A DNA stretch of 48,762 nt from Acidobacteriota bacterium (GTDB lineage Bacteria; Acidobacteriota; Terriglobia; Bryobacterales; Bryobacteraceae). The stretch lies in the NCBI GenBank assembly GCA_003223115.1, contig QHXW01000209.1, positions 1 to 48,762 on the forward strand, written 5' to 3'. Below are positions 8,320 through 16,337 of the stretch, piece after piece. Numbering within the stretch: the first letter of the stretch is position 1; every line of letters starts with the position of its first letter. A model generated the notes under the pieces. It did not search any database and was not told the origin of the DNA. It saw nothing but the letters and a program-made list of their open reading frames with translations. Position numbers and translations under genes: made by a program.

Positions 8320-9528
8320 TTGCCTGAATTCACAGGCGAACGGGTCATTCCGGGCGAGGTCGACCCGGACCTTCTGAATGAGCACGTCGCTCGCTACGCA
8401 TTTGCGGCGCGCGTGGCGGGCGGGCGGCGCGTGCTTGATGCGGGCTGCGGAACCGGGTACGGTGCGGCGGAACTTGGGCATTCGGCCCGCGAAGTCGTGG
8501 GCATTGACATCGCCGGGGAAGCCGTCGAATATGCCCGCAACCATTATCAGGCCGCGAATTTGCGGTTCGAGTGCGCGTCGTGCTCAGAGATTCCAGCGGC
8601 CGACGGATCGTTCGACCTGGTGGTGGCGTTCGAAATCATCGAGCATCTGGAAGACTGGCGCGGCTTCCTGCGCGAGGTGCGCCGCGTGCTGGCGCCTCAA
8701 GGGCTGTTTCTCGTCTCGACCCCCAACAAACTCTACTATGCCGAATCACGCCGCGAAATCGGCCCGAATCCCTATCACCGGCACGAATTTGAATACGCGG
8801 AATTCCGTAGTGAGCTTGGTGCGGTGTTCCCGCGCGTCTCCGTGCTGATGGAAAATCATGCTGATGCCATTGTATTTGCGCCCGGCAAGAACACCGGTTC
8901 GGCGGAACTCCGCCTCGAGGAAACCAGTGCCTCCCCCGAAGATGGGCATTTTTTCCTAGCGGTATGCAGCGTCGCGGGTGAGGTGGATCTTCCCGGCTTT
9001 GTTTACCTGCCGCGCGTGGCCAACATGCTGCGCGAGCGCGAGAAACACATTGAGCTGCTGGATGGCTGGCTGGCGAAGGCAAAAACAGATCTCGACGGGC
9101 TGATGGACGTGTTTCGCAAGCAGACCGAGGCGTTGGAGGAAAGCAATCGTTGGGCGGAAGGATTAACCGATCAACTTGAAGAACGCGGCGCCAGAGTGAT
9201 TGCGCTCCAGGAGGAGCTGGCCGCCGAACAAGCCAAAGCCCGGGAGCGCGTGGATGAGCTCGAGGCCGAGTTCCGCGGCGCAGGCGAAACCGGTAGGCGG
9301 CTGGCGGAAGAGTTGGAACGTAAAGTCCGCGAGCTCGCGCAATGCGTCGATGCTTTGCATGCAACCGAGCGCACTCTCGAGGAGCGCACCGCCTGGGCGC
9401 AGAAGGCGCAGGGTGAACTGGATGCGTTGGTCCGGCAGATTCATGCGTCTGCATGGATCAAAATCGGGCGAAAACTGCGGCTCTCCCAGGTCCTGAATAG
9501 TCCCCCACCATCCGGCAACAAGCCATGA
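8320..9528 (+). CDS. SAM-dependent methyltransferase with long C-terminal coiled coil
   Basis: The protein has 402 residues. Residues about 15-200 are a class I methyltransferase with motif I VLDAGCGTGYG (38-48), the acidic loop VVGIDIAGEAVEYA (about 58-71) and the post-I/IV region VVAFEIIEHLEDW. Residues about 235-370 are strongly heptad-like and rich in E, A, L, K and R, so should be a coiled coil, and the tail has a short amphipathic segment, SAWIKIGRKLRLS. The layout recalls WbdD, where a coiled coil acts as a molecular ruler and the terminal helix binds the membrane. Methylation of the glycan end is inferred from context with Wzt. The start is TTG at 8320, with GGAG seven bases upstream. 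The stop overlaps the next start (ATGA). Confidence 0.85.
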   Translation: MPEFTGERVIPGEVDPDLLNEHVARYAFAARVAGGRRVLDAGCGTGYGAAELGHSAREVVGIDIAGEAVEYARNHYQAANLRFECASCSEIPAADGSFDLVVAFEIIEHLEDWRGFLREVRRVLAPQGLFLVSTPNKLYYAESRREIGPNPYHRHEFEYAEFRSELGAVFPRVSVLMENHADAIVFAPGKNTGSAELRLEETSASPEDGHFFLAVCSVAGEVDLPGFVYLPRVANMLREREKHIELLDGWLAKAKTDLDGLMDVFRKQTEALEESNRWAEGLTDQLEERGARVIALQEELAAEQAKARERVDELEAEFRGAGETGRRLAEELERKVRELAQCVDALHATERTLEERTAWAQKAQGELDALVRQIHASAWIKIGRKLRLSQVLNSPPPSGNKP

Positions 9529-11870
9529 GAGTCCTCATCCGTATGCTGCGCGGGCTCCCGCTGCTGCTCGTTTCTCCGCTGATTCTTCTGGGCAGCGTGC
9601 TGCTCTTGGCACTTGAGCATGTCGCCTGGATCGTCATGGGGCGCAGGCAAAGCCGAAATGACACGAGACCAGCGGCCGCGTCGGCCAGCGTTGTTATTCC
9701 CAACTGGAACGGCTGTGAGCTGCTGGAGAAATATCTGCCTTCAGTGGAAGCCGCGCTGGCCGGAAATCCAGGGAACGAAATCATCGTTGTGGACAACGGC
9801 TCGACGGATGGCAGCGTCGATCTGCTTCGCGAAAAATTTCCGAATGTAAAAGTACTCGCGCTCTCACGCAACCTGGGTTTTGGCGGGGGGGCGAACGCCG
9901 GCGTGCACGCTGCGCAAAACGATGTCGTGGTGTTGCTCAATAGCGATATGCGAGTCCAGCCGGGCTTTCTCGGCCCGCTGCTGGCTGGCTTCACCGACGA
10001 GCGGGTGTTCGCGGTTTCATGCCAGATCCTGTTTACCGATCCAGACAAGCGCCGCGAAGAAACCGGCCTGACACAAGGGTGGTGGGAGGAGGGCTCGCTG
10101 CGTGTCGGGCACCGGCAGGATGACGGCATTCGCGATGCGTTTCCCTGCTTCTACGGCGGCGGGGGCTCATCCGCTTTCGACCGGCAAAAATTCTTGGAAC
10201 TGGGCGGCTTCGACAAGCTGTTCGAGCCGTTTTACCTCGAGGACACCGACCTCGGTTATCTCGCCTGGAAGCGCGGCTGGCAGGTTCTGTATCAACCGCA
10301 GAGCCTCGTCTATCACGAGCATCGCGGGACCATCGGCAAGCGCTTCAGTGAGAAACAGATTCGGGCGGTGCTCAAGAAAAATTACATCCTGTGGGTCTGG
10401 AAGAACGTTCACGACTGGCGCAAGCTCGGCTCACATTTTTTCTTCACGTACGCCGGAGCTGTGGTGAGCATTGTTTTCGGCGATTCACCGCGCCGCTCGA
10501 GCCTGAGCGGCCTTTGGCGCGCATTTCTGCAGTTGCCGGGAGCGCTCGTTTCCCGCTGGAGCGCACGGCGGCTTTCAGAGGTGGACGACGCCGAAGCCTT
10601 CCGGCGGCCGCTGGGCGGCTATTTCCGCGACCGGTTCTCGAGCATTGAAGCCGAACCGGAGCGCTTACGAGTGCTCTTCGTTTCGCCCTATCCCATTTGC
10701 CCGCCTGTGCACGGTGGCAGCGTGTTCATGTACGGCACCGTACGTGAGCTTGCAAAACGAGCTGAATTGCATGTGGTGGCGGTACTCGAGACGGCGGGTG
10801 ACCGCGAGAGTAATGAAGCATTACGCGATTTCTGCGCGTCCGCCGAGTTCATGGTCAAGGCCGCGATGCCCGCTGCCAGCGCATCCATTGCGCCTTACGC
10901 AGTTCGGGAGTTCGCCAGCGCAGATCTGGAATGGCTGATCCATCGCCAGATGTTCTTGAAGCGCATCGATGTGCTGCAGTTGGAGTACACCGCGCTGCTA
11001 AACTACGCCGGACGCTTCGAGCGCCTGGCATGCACACCTTTTGAGCACGATATTTATTTTCAATCCATCGCGCGCGGACTCACCCACGCGGAGAGCCCGC
11101 TGATGCGCTTCAAGGGCTTTTACGAATATCTGCGGGCGCTCCGTTTTGAACTGAACCGCCTCCGGGATTGCGATCGCGTGCAGGTGTGTACCCGCGAAAA
11201 TCGCAAGTACCTGGCGTCTTATTTGCCTGCATACAGGGAACATATTTGCGAGGGGATGCGCGCCGGCATCGAGACTTCGCGGTACAACTTTCGCTCGAAT
11301 CACCGCCAGCCCGACACGATGTTGTTCCTGGGGGCTTTCCGCCACCCGCCCAACCGCATCGCGCTCGAATGGTTCGTCAATCGAGTGCTGCCGCGGATTC
11401 TGGAGCGGCGGCCCGAAGCGCGTCTGCTTGTAGTAGGCTCCGAGGCGCCGCCTGCCCAGGTTGTGGAAGGATCAAACGGCGTCAAGCTGTTAGGATTTGT
11501 GGATGATGTTCGCGAGCCGCTCGAGCGCTACTCCGTTTTCGTTTGTCCCATCCTCAGCGGCTCAGGCGTTCGCGTCAAGCTGCTGGAAGCTTTCGCCAGT
11601 GGAATTCCGGTGGTATCCACGACCATTGGCGCTGAGGGGCTGGCGCGAGAAAACGGAGAATTCTGTACCCTGGCGGACGAGCCGGAAGAGTTTGCGCGGC
11701 AGGTTCTGCGGATTTTAGAGTGCCCGGAGCAAGCTCTGCCGATGGTCCAACGAGCGCGCGCGGAGGTAGTGCGGAACTGGGATATGGCGGTGCTGACTGA
11801 ACGGCTGGAAAAAAGTTATCGCGACGTGCTGCGCGAAAAACGGATTACTTCGGCTGGAGGTCGTGCTTGA
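9525..11870 (+). CDS. Bifunctional GT2-GT4 glycosyltransferase with N-terminal membrane helix
   Basis: This 781-residue protein joins two glycosyltransferases. Residues about 5-30 are a membrane helix that should anchor it to the inner membrane. Residues about 45-330 are a GT-A, GT2 domain with DNGSTDGS, the LLNSDMRVQ metal-binding region and the LEDTDLGYLAWKRGW catalytic-base segment. Residues about 385-770 are a GT-B, GT4 domain whose C-terminal half has the donor-binding SGSGVRVKLLEAFASGIPVV stretch. Such fusions add two successive sugars to a growing polysaccharide repeat. It is translationally coupled to the upstream methyltransferase by an ATGA overlap. The 3' end overlaps the convergent gene at 11845 by 26 bases. 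Confidence 0.88.
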   Translation: MRVLIRMLRGLPLLLVSPLILLGSVLLLALEHVAWIVMGRRQSRNDTRPAAASASVVIPNWNGCELLEKYLPSVEAALAGNPGNEIIVVDNGSTDGSVDLLREKFPNVKVLALSRNLGFGGGANAGVHAAQNDVVVLLNSDMRVQPGFLGPLLAGFTDERVFAVSCQILFTDPDKRREETGLTQGWWEEGSLRVGHRQDDGIRDAFPCFYGGGGSSAFDRQKFLELGGFDKLFEPFYLEDTDLGYLAWKRGWQVLYQPQSLVYHEHRGTIGKRFSEKQIRAVLKKNYILWVWKNVHDWRKLGSHFFFTYAGAVVSIVFGDSPRRSSLSGLWRAFLQLPGALVSRWSARRLSEVDDAEAFRRPLGGYFRDRFSSIEAEPERLRVLFVSPYPICPPVHGGSVFMYGTVRELAKRAELHVVAVLETAGDRESNEALRDFCASAEFMVKAAMPAASASIAPYAVREFASADLEWLIHRQMFLKRIDVLQLEYTALLNYAGRFERLACTPFEHDIYFQSIARGLTHAESPLMRFKGFYEYLRALRFELNRLRDCDRVQVCTRENRKYLASYLPAYREHICEGMRAGIETSRYNFRSNHRQPDTMLFLGAFRHPPNRIALEWFVNRVLPRILERRPEARLLVVGSEAPPAQVVEGSNGVKLLGFVDDVREPLERYSVFVCPILSGSGVRVKLLEAFASGIPVVSTTIGAEGLARENGEFCTLADEPEEFARQVLRILECPEQALPMVQRARAEVVRNWDMAVLTERLEKSYRDVLREKRITSAGGRA

Positions 11871-12483
11871 GCCGGTCCACCACGCGCCTGGCTACCTTAT
11901 CCAACTGGTCGGGTGAGGTGCGGCCCGGCTTCTCGTATATTGACCAGAGCACAGCGCGCGAATGCGCATCCACCAGGAAAAGAGTACCCTTGCCACGGCC
12001 AAAACTCGAAACGGGCACCGCAGCGCCCACGGTCGCGCGTGGCTCCGGCATGGACGTTAGGGTGTCTCCTTTCGACGTCAGGGTGTCTCCTTTCATGGTC
12101 GGTTCTTTCGATTTGCCGTCTTTTGCGCTGTGGTCTTTTGGGCCTGCGTCCTTGGCCCCTTCGCTCTGGGTCTCCGCAGCCGGTTCCGCAGCCGGTTTAG
12201 GCGCCGCCGGTTTGGGCGCCGGATATAGGTCGTCGAGCTGCGATTCAAAAGCTTCGCCCAGGCGGTCAGTAAAAACAGCATCGGCGCGCTTCGGATCAGC
12301 CACCACCTCGAGCAGATGTTCTCTCGTGAGCCGGTTGGCAACAAACTGGTCGAGGCCATGCGCCATCGGCAGCAGGTACACGGTCTGCACTCTTGCGCCG
12401 CTGATTTCAGCGCCCGGCGACGCGAGCGCCGCCCCGGTCGCGATCAATATCAGCACAATCCATCGCATGGCTTTTCCCATCAT
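11845..12483 (-). CDS. Secreted hypothetical protein with Ala/Pro/Lys-rich linker
   Basis: This 212-residue protein has an N-terminal signal peptide (MRWIVLILIATGAALA, starting at the second possible Met at 12468). A folded N-terminal part (about 25-90: VYLLPMAHGLDQFVANRL...ADAVFTDRLGEAFE) resembles periplasmic proteins with a nucleotide-free, TolB-N-like alpha/beta unit, but I cannot name the family. A low-complexity linker (about 90-150) rich in P, A, K and E follows, and then a C-terminal domain with a FLVDAHSRAVLWSIYEKP strand pair. The linker includes a tandem KGDTLTS repeat encoded by a 21-base DNA repeat. It is convergent with the GT2-GT4 gene and divergent from the GT2 gene at 12513. 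Confidence 0.65.
   Translation of the reverse strand: MMGKAMRWIVLILIATGAALASPGAEISGARVQTVYLLPMAHGLDQFVANRLTREHLLEVVADPKRADAVFTDRLGEAFESQLDDLYPAPKPAAPKPAAEPAAETQSEGAKDAGPKDHSAKDGKSKEPTMKGDTLTSKGDTLTSMPEPRATVGAAVPVSSFGRGKGTLFLVDAHSRAVLWSIYEKPGRTSPDQLDKVARRVVDRLKHDLQPK
12053..12094. repeat. 21-bp tandem repeat inside a coding sequence
   Basis: Two adjacent copies of a 21-base unit differ at one position (GACGTTAGGGTGTCTCC versus GACGTCAGGGTGTCTCC, each followed by TTTC). The unit length is a multiple of three, so the host gene stays in frame and gains KGDTLTS twice. The GGTGTCTCC core looks like short repeated elements found in several soil bacterial genomes, which is a recollection and not a search result. 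Confidence 0.75.
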
Positions 12484-12512
12484 AGCAACCGTCCGCAGCG
12501 CAGAAATTCTGC

Positions 12513-13199
12513 ATGTATAAAGGCCAGAAGATCACGGTCATCATCCCGTGCCTGAACGAGGAGCAGGGCATCGAAAAAATTCTGAAGGCCATGCCCGAAT
12601 TCGTGGATGAGACCATTGTCGTCGACAATAATTCGACCGATCGCACTCCCGAGATCGCTCAGTCTCTAGGCGCCAAGGTCATTCGCGAGGAGGTACGGGG
12701 CTACGGCCGCAGCTATAAGCGCGGCTTTCAAAATGCGACCGGCGATGTGATCATCACCCTCGACGGCGACCACAGTTATCCAGTGGATGCGCTCTCGTAT
12801 CTCATCGAGGCATTCCTGCACCTGGGTGTGGATTTTCTGAACGCGTCGCGATTTCCGGTGCGTGACCGTAGTTCCATGAGTTTGAAGCATAAGTGCGGCA
12901 ACCTGATTCTTTCGCTGGCCATGTCCGTTCTCTACCTCCGCTGGGTGCGGGATTCACAATCCGGCATGTGGGTTTTGCGCCGCTCGATTTTGAACCAGAT
13001 GCAGCTTGAATCGGATGGCATGGCTTTTTCCGAAGAGATCAAGATCGAAGCCCTAAAAAATGAGCACATCCTGTTCGGTGAAATTTCGATTCTCTACAGT
13101 TCGCGACTGGGCGAAATCAAGCTGAATCCGTGGAAAGATGGAATTTATAACCTGTATTTTCTGGTGAAGAAGCGATTTACGGGCAAGCGCAGGGCATGA
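12513..13199 (+). CDS. GT2 glycosyltransferase, dolichyl-phosphate-mannose-synthase-like
   Basis: The 228-residue protein is a GT-A fold enzyme of the DPM1/polyprenyl-phosphate glycosyltransferase type. Motifs are VIIPCLNEEQGI (about 9-20), VVDNNSTDRT (about 36-45), TLDGDHSYP (the D-x-D-like metal site, about 82-90) and a C-terminal LGEIKLNPWKDGIYNL segment. It lacks membrane helices. Such enzymes charge polyprenyl phosphate with a sugar, which could supply the GT-C enzymes nearby; a direct glycan-extending role is also possible. Its stop overlaps the next start (ATGA at 13196), making it the first gene of a co-translated glycosyltransferase run. Confidence 0.85.
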   Translation: MYKGQKITVIIPCLNEEQGIEKILKAMPEFVDETIVVDNNSTDRTPEIAQSLGAKVIREEVRGYGRSYKRGFQNATGDVIITLDGDHSYPVDALSYLIEAFLHLGVDFLNASRFPVRDRSSMSLKHKCGNLILSLAMSVLYLRWVRDSQSGMWVLRRSILNQMQLESDGMAFSEEIKIEALKNEHILFGEISILYSSRLGEIKLNPWKDGIYNLYFLVKKRFTGKRRA

Positions 13200-14242
13200 T
13201 CGTGCTCCCGCCTTGCCGCGTCCCTGGAGTTATGTCCGCGGAAGTATCGATCATCGTTCCTGTCTGGAACGGGCGCCCGCTCGTCGAGCGGTTGCTCCGC
13301 GGTCTTCGCGTCCAGACTCACCCGATCGCGAAAATTCTAGTCATCGATAACGGTTCCACCGATGGGGCCCCCGAGGCCGCCGAAGCCCTCGGCGCCGAGG
13401 TCATCCGCATGGGCTCAAACACCGGTTTCAGCCGGGCTGTCAACCGCGGCATTCAGGAATCCCGCACCGAATGGGTTGGGGTGATGAACAGCGACGTCGA
13501 GCCGGCGCCGGATTGGCTCGAACGGCTGTTGGAGGCCGCTCAGCAACCGGGTACCTGGTTCGCCGCCGGAAAGATTCTCAATGCGACTAACCGTCAACAG
13601 ATCGACGGAACGTACGACGCTCTTTGCCGCGGGGGCTGCGCCTGGCGCGTGGGTCACGGCCGCACCGATGGACCAGAGTTTTCGGCTGCCCGTGACATCT
13701 GGTTCGCCCCTGCGACAGCGACCCTCTATCGCGCTGAATTGTTTCGCCGAGTCGGATTGCTGGATGACATGTTCGAATCTTATCTGGAGGATGTCGAATT
13801 TGGATTCCGTTGCGCTTGTCTGAACTACGCAGGCCGGTATACGCCTGCGGCGCTGGCATATCACGTAGGCAGCGCGACGCTGGGGCGCTGGCACGCCCAG
13901 GTAGTGAAAAGAATTTCGCGCAACCAAGTACTTCTTCTGGCGAAATATTACCCGGTGCGTTTATTGGTGCGGTTTGCCTGGCCCGTCCTGCTTTCGCAAA
14001 CGTTATGGGGATTTCTGGCGCTGCGGCACGGCGCGTTCTGGGCTTTCCTCCACGGCAAAATATCAGGATTGGCGCAGTTCAGCACTGAACGCCACGGTTC
14101 CCGCCATCTGCGGGCCGATGCCGGCCGAATCGCCGGGATCGTTCGGGAGACAGAACGTGACATCAATCGCCTGCAACGGCAAACCGGCTTCGATTGGTAC
14201 TGGCGTGTGTACTTCGCGCTCACCGCAGGTGGGGCGGATTGA
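13196..14242 (+). CDS. GT2 glycosyltransferase (rhamnosyltransferase-like)
   Basis: This 348-residue enzyme has the GT2 core: SIIVPVWNGRPLVERLL, VIDNGSTDGA, FSRAVNRGIQ, the NSDVEPAPDWL metal-binding region, and a LEDVEFGFRC catalytic-base segment. A C-terminal hydrophobic stretch (about 255-285) may attach it to the membrane. The family includes many rhamnosyltransferases of O-antigen synthesis; the actual sugar is unknown. The ATG at 13196 overlaps the previous stop. A second ATG at 13232 gives a start closer to the conserved core and cannot be excluded. Confidence 0.87.
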   Translation: MIVLPPCRVPGVMSAEVSIIVPVWNGRPLVERLLRGLRVQTHPIAKILVIDNGSTDGAPEAAEALGAEVIRMGSNTGFSRAVNRGIQESRTEWVGVMNSDVEPAPDWLERLLEAAQQPGTWFAAGKILNATNRQQIDGTYDALCRGGCAWRVGHGRTDGPEFSAARDIWFAPATATLYRAELFRRVGLLDDMFESYLEDVEFGFRCACLNYAGRYTPAALAYHVGSATLGRWHAQVVKRISRNQVLLLAKYYPVRLLVRFAWPVLLSQTLWGFLALRHGAFWAFLHGKISGLAQFSTERHGSRHLRADAGRIAGIVRETERDINRLQRQTGFDWYWRVYFALTAGGAD

Positions 14243-14247
14243 CACAC

Positions 14248-15183
14248 ATGATGGACGTCGGCATCGTGATCGTCACCCATAATTCGGGTGAAGAGATCGG
14301 CGCCTGCCTGGATGCCGCGCTTCGTACCGGTGCGCAAATTATCGTGATCGACAACGCATCGGAAGATGCTACCGCCAGCCTAGTCACCGAGCGTGGTGTT
14401 CGGCTGCTCACTAGCGTCAGCAACCTTGGGTTTGCGGGTGGTGTTAACCAGGGCGTTCGGGCGCTCGGTACGCCTTTCATTCTGTTGCTCAACCCTGATG
14501 CCGTCATTCAGAAGGGGGTCGATTTTTTGCGCGAAACCTGTAGCGCGCCGCAAGTGGCCGCAGTGGGCGGAATGCTGGTCGACGAAAGCGGTACGCCCCA
14601 GGTCGGTTTCATGCTGCGCCGATTCCCCACGGCGGCTATGTTGTGCTTCGAAACTCTCTTGATCAACCGGCTGTGGCCCTGCAATCGGCTGAATTGGCAA
14701 TACCGTTGCTTAGACCTGGACCATACCGCGCCCGGCGAAGTGGAACAACCGGCAGGAGCTTTCCTGATGTTCCGACGTTCGGCCTGGGAAGCGGTAGGCG
14801 GGCTGGATGAGAGGTTTCACCCGCTCTGGTTTGAAGACGTGGATTTTTTGAAGCGAATTAAAGACCGGGGTCATCGAATTTGCTACGACCCGAGAGCCGT
14901 AGCTAAACACACAGGCGGGCACTCCATCCGAAAGGTTTCACTGGAGTTCCGCCAGCTTTATTGGTATGGTAGTCTTCTAAAGTACTCAGCCAAGCACTTC
15001 TCTCCGGTGGCGGAGAAGGCGGTCTGTTTGGCTGTAATTTTCGGCTCCGTATTGAGAACAGTGTTGGGAGTTTCCCACCAAAGGAGCCTAAAGCCCATTG
15101 CAGTTTACGGCAAGATCGTTCGGCTCGCGGGCCGCCAACTGTTTTTTGGCCAGCGTGAAGTTGAAGAACTGTCTTTGCCCTGA
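14248..15183 (+). CDS. GT2 glycosyltransferase (rhamnosyltransferase-like)
   Basis: I start this gene at the ATG at 14248, just after the previous stop and behind a G-rich AGGTGGGG element, because the upstream in-frame extension overlaps the previous gene and has no conserved residues. The protein (about 311 residues) shows VGIVIVTHNSG, VIDNASEDAT, GFAGGVNQGV, the LLNPDAVIQ metal site and WFEDVDFLKRIKDRGH, the catalytic-base region. A hydrophobic C-terminal segment is short. It is the third GT2 gene of the series and most likely adds another residue of the same glycan. Confidence 0.87.
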   Translation: MMDVGIVIVTHNSGEEIGACLDAALRTGAQIIVIDNASEDATASLVTERGVRLLTSVSNLGFAGGVNQGVRALGTPFILLLNPDAVIQKGVDFLRETCSAPQVAAVGGMLVDESGTPQVGFMLRRFPTAAMLCFETLLINRLWPCNRLNWQYRCLDLDHTAPGEVEQPAGAFLMFRRSAWEAVGGLDERFHPLWFEDVDFLKRIKDRGHRICYDPRAVAKHTGGHSIRKVSLEFRQLYWYGSLLKYSAKHFSPVAEKAVCLAVIFGSVLRTVLGVSHQRSLKPIAVYGKIVRLAGRQLFFGQREVEELSLP

Positions 15184-15231
15184 AATTTTCAGGGCGTTCA
15201 TTCTAAGTGACGATTTTTCAGGTTCAAGTTC

Positions 15232-16281
15232 ATGTCTTATAGCGACTACGTATCCGTCACCATAGTTACTTACAATAGCGGCAGATTCATCAGACGGTGT
15301 CTCGAGTCAGTTCTGGCGCAGAAGTATCCGGTCAAGGAAGTGATCGTCATCGATAACTCCTCGACGGACGGAACTATCGATATCCTCGAGCAGTTCGAGG
15401 ATCGATGCCAGATCGTCTACAACGAGGAGAACATCGGTTTCGCCGCGGCGCAGAACCAGGCGATAGCTCTAACGAGCGGCGACTGGGTGCTGACACTGAA
15501 TCCTGACGTATTGTTGCTTCCCGATTTCATTCAGTCTTTGGTCGATGCCGGCCACATGGATCCGAAAATCGGGGCCGTTTGCGGGAAGCTGTTGACCATG
15601 ACCTCGACGTTCGACATTCCAGTGAAGCCGGTGGTGGACTCGACGGGCATTTACTTCAATCCCATGCTGCGCCACTTGGACCGCGGCAGCCAGGAAGTCG
15701 ACAACGGTCACTATCTCAATTACGAATATGTATTCGGCGCCACGGCGGCCGCGGCTCTTTACCGCCGTCAGATGATCGAAGATATCGCGATCGATGGCGA
15801 GTTTTTTGACTCCGATTTCTTCGTCTATCGCGAGGACGCCGATGTCGCCTGGCGCGCACAGTTGATGGCCTGGCGCTGCCTTTATGTCCCCTACGCGCGC
15901 GGATATCATGTACGCAGCGTGCTGCCCGGTAAGCGGCGCGCCTTGCCTCCTGAGATCAACATGCACTCAGTGAAAAACCGCTTCCTGCTGCGCATCAAGA
16001 ACATCTCGGGTGACCTTTATCGACGCAACTGGTTTTCCATTTCGACGCGTGATGTGGCGGTAGTGGCGTGCTGCCTGCTTTGGGAGCACACCTCGCTCAA
16101 AGCCTTTTGGTACCTGGCCAGGAACTGGAGACGCATCGTGGCCAAGCGGCGTGAGATCCAGAAGCGCCAGCGCGTCGATAACGAATACATCGCAAGCTGG
16201 TTCAAGTATTCGCCCGTCAGCAAACCGGCGCCGCGAAAAATGGTCGGCGTGCTGTCGAGTTCTCAGGCATACCGCCGTTAA
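15232..16281 (+). CDS. GT2 glycosyltransferase
   Basis: The protein has 349 residues with a full GT2 domain: VSVTIVTYNSGRFIRRCLESV, VIDNSSTDGT, IGFAAAQNQAI, the LNPDVLLLPDF metal site and YREDADVAWRAQ, the catalytic-base region. The C-terminus has basic residues (RRIVAKRREIQKRQR) that could touch membrane phospholipids. It lies 48 bases after the previous gene and 56 before the next, with no obvious terminator, so it is probably part of the same transcript. Its codon and base use looks like its neighbours. Confidence 0.87.
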   Translation: MSYSDYVSVTIVTYNSGRFIRRCLESVLAQKYPVKEVIVIDNSSTDGTIDILEQFEDRCQIVYNEENIGFAAAQNQAIALTSGDWVLTLNPDVLLLPDFIQSLVDAGHMDPKIGAVCGKLLTMTSTFDIPVKPVVDSTGIYFNPMLRHLDRGSQEVDNGHYLNYEYVFGATAAAALYRRQMIEDIAIDGEFFDSDFFVYREDADVAWRAQLMAWRCLYVPYARGYHVRSVLPGKRRALPPEINMHSVKNRFLLRIKNISGDLYRRNWFSISTRDVAVVACCLLWEHTSLKAFWYLARNWRRIVAKRREIQKRQRVDNEYIASWFKYSPVSKPAPRKMVGVLSSSQAYRR

Positions 16282-16337
16282 CCGGATGCTGGTGCGCCAT
16301 CTGGCTTGTCCGCGAGTTACAGTAAAATTCGGTATTC

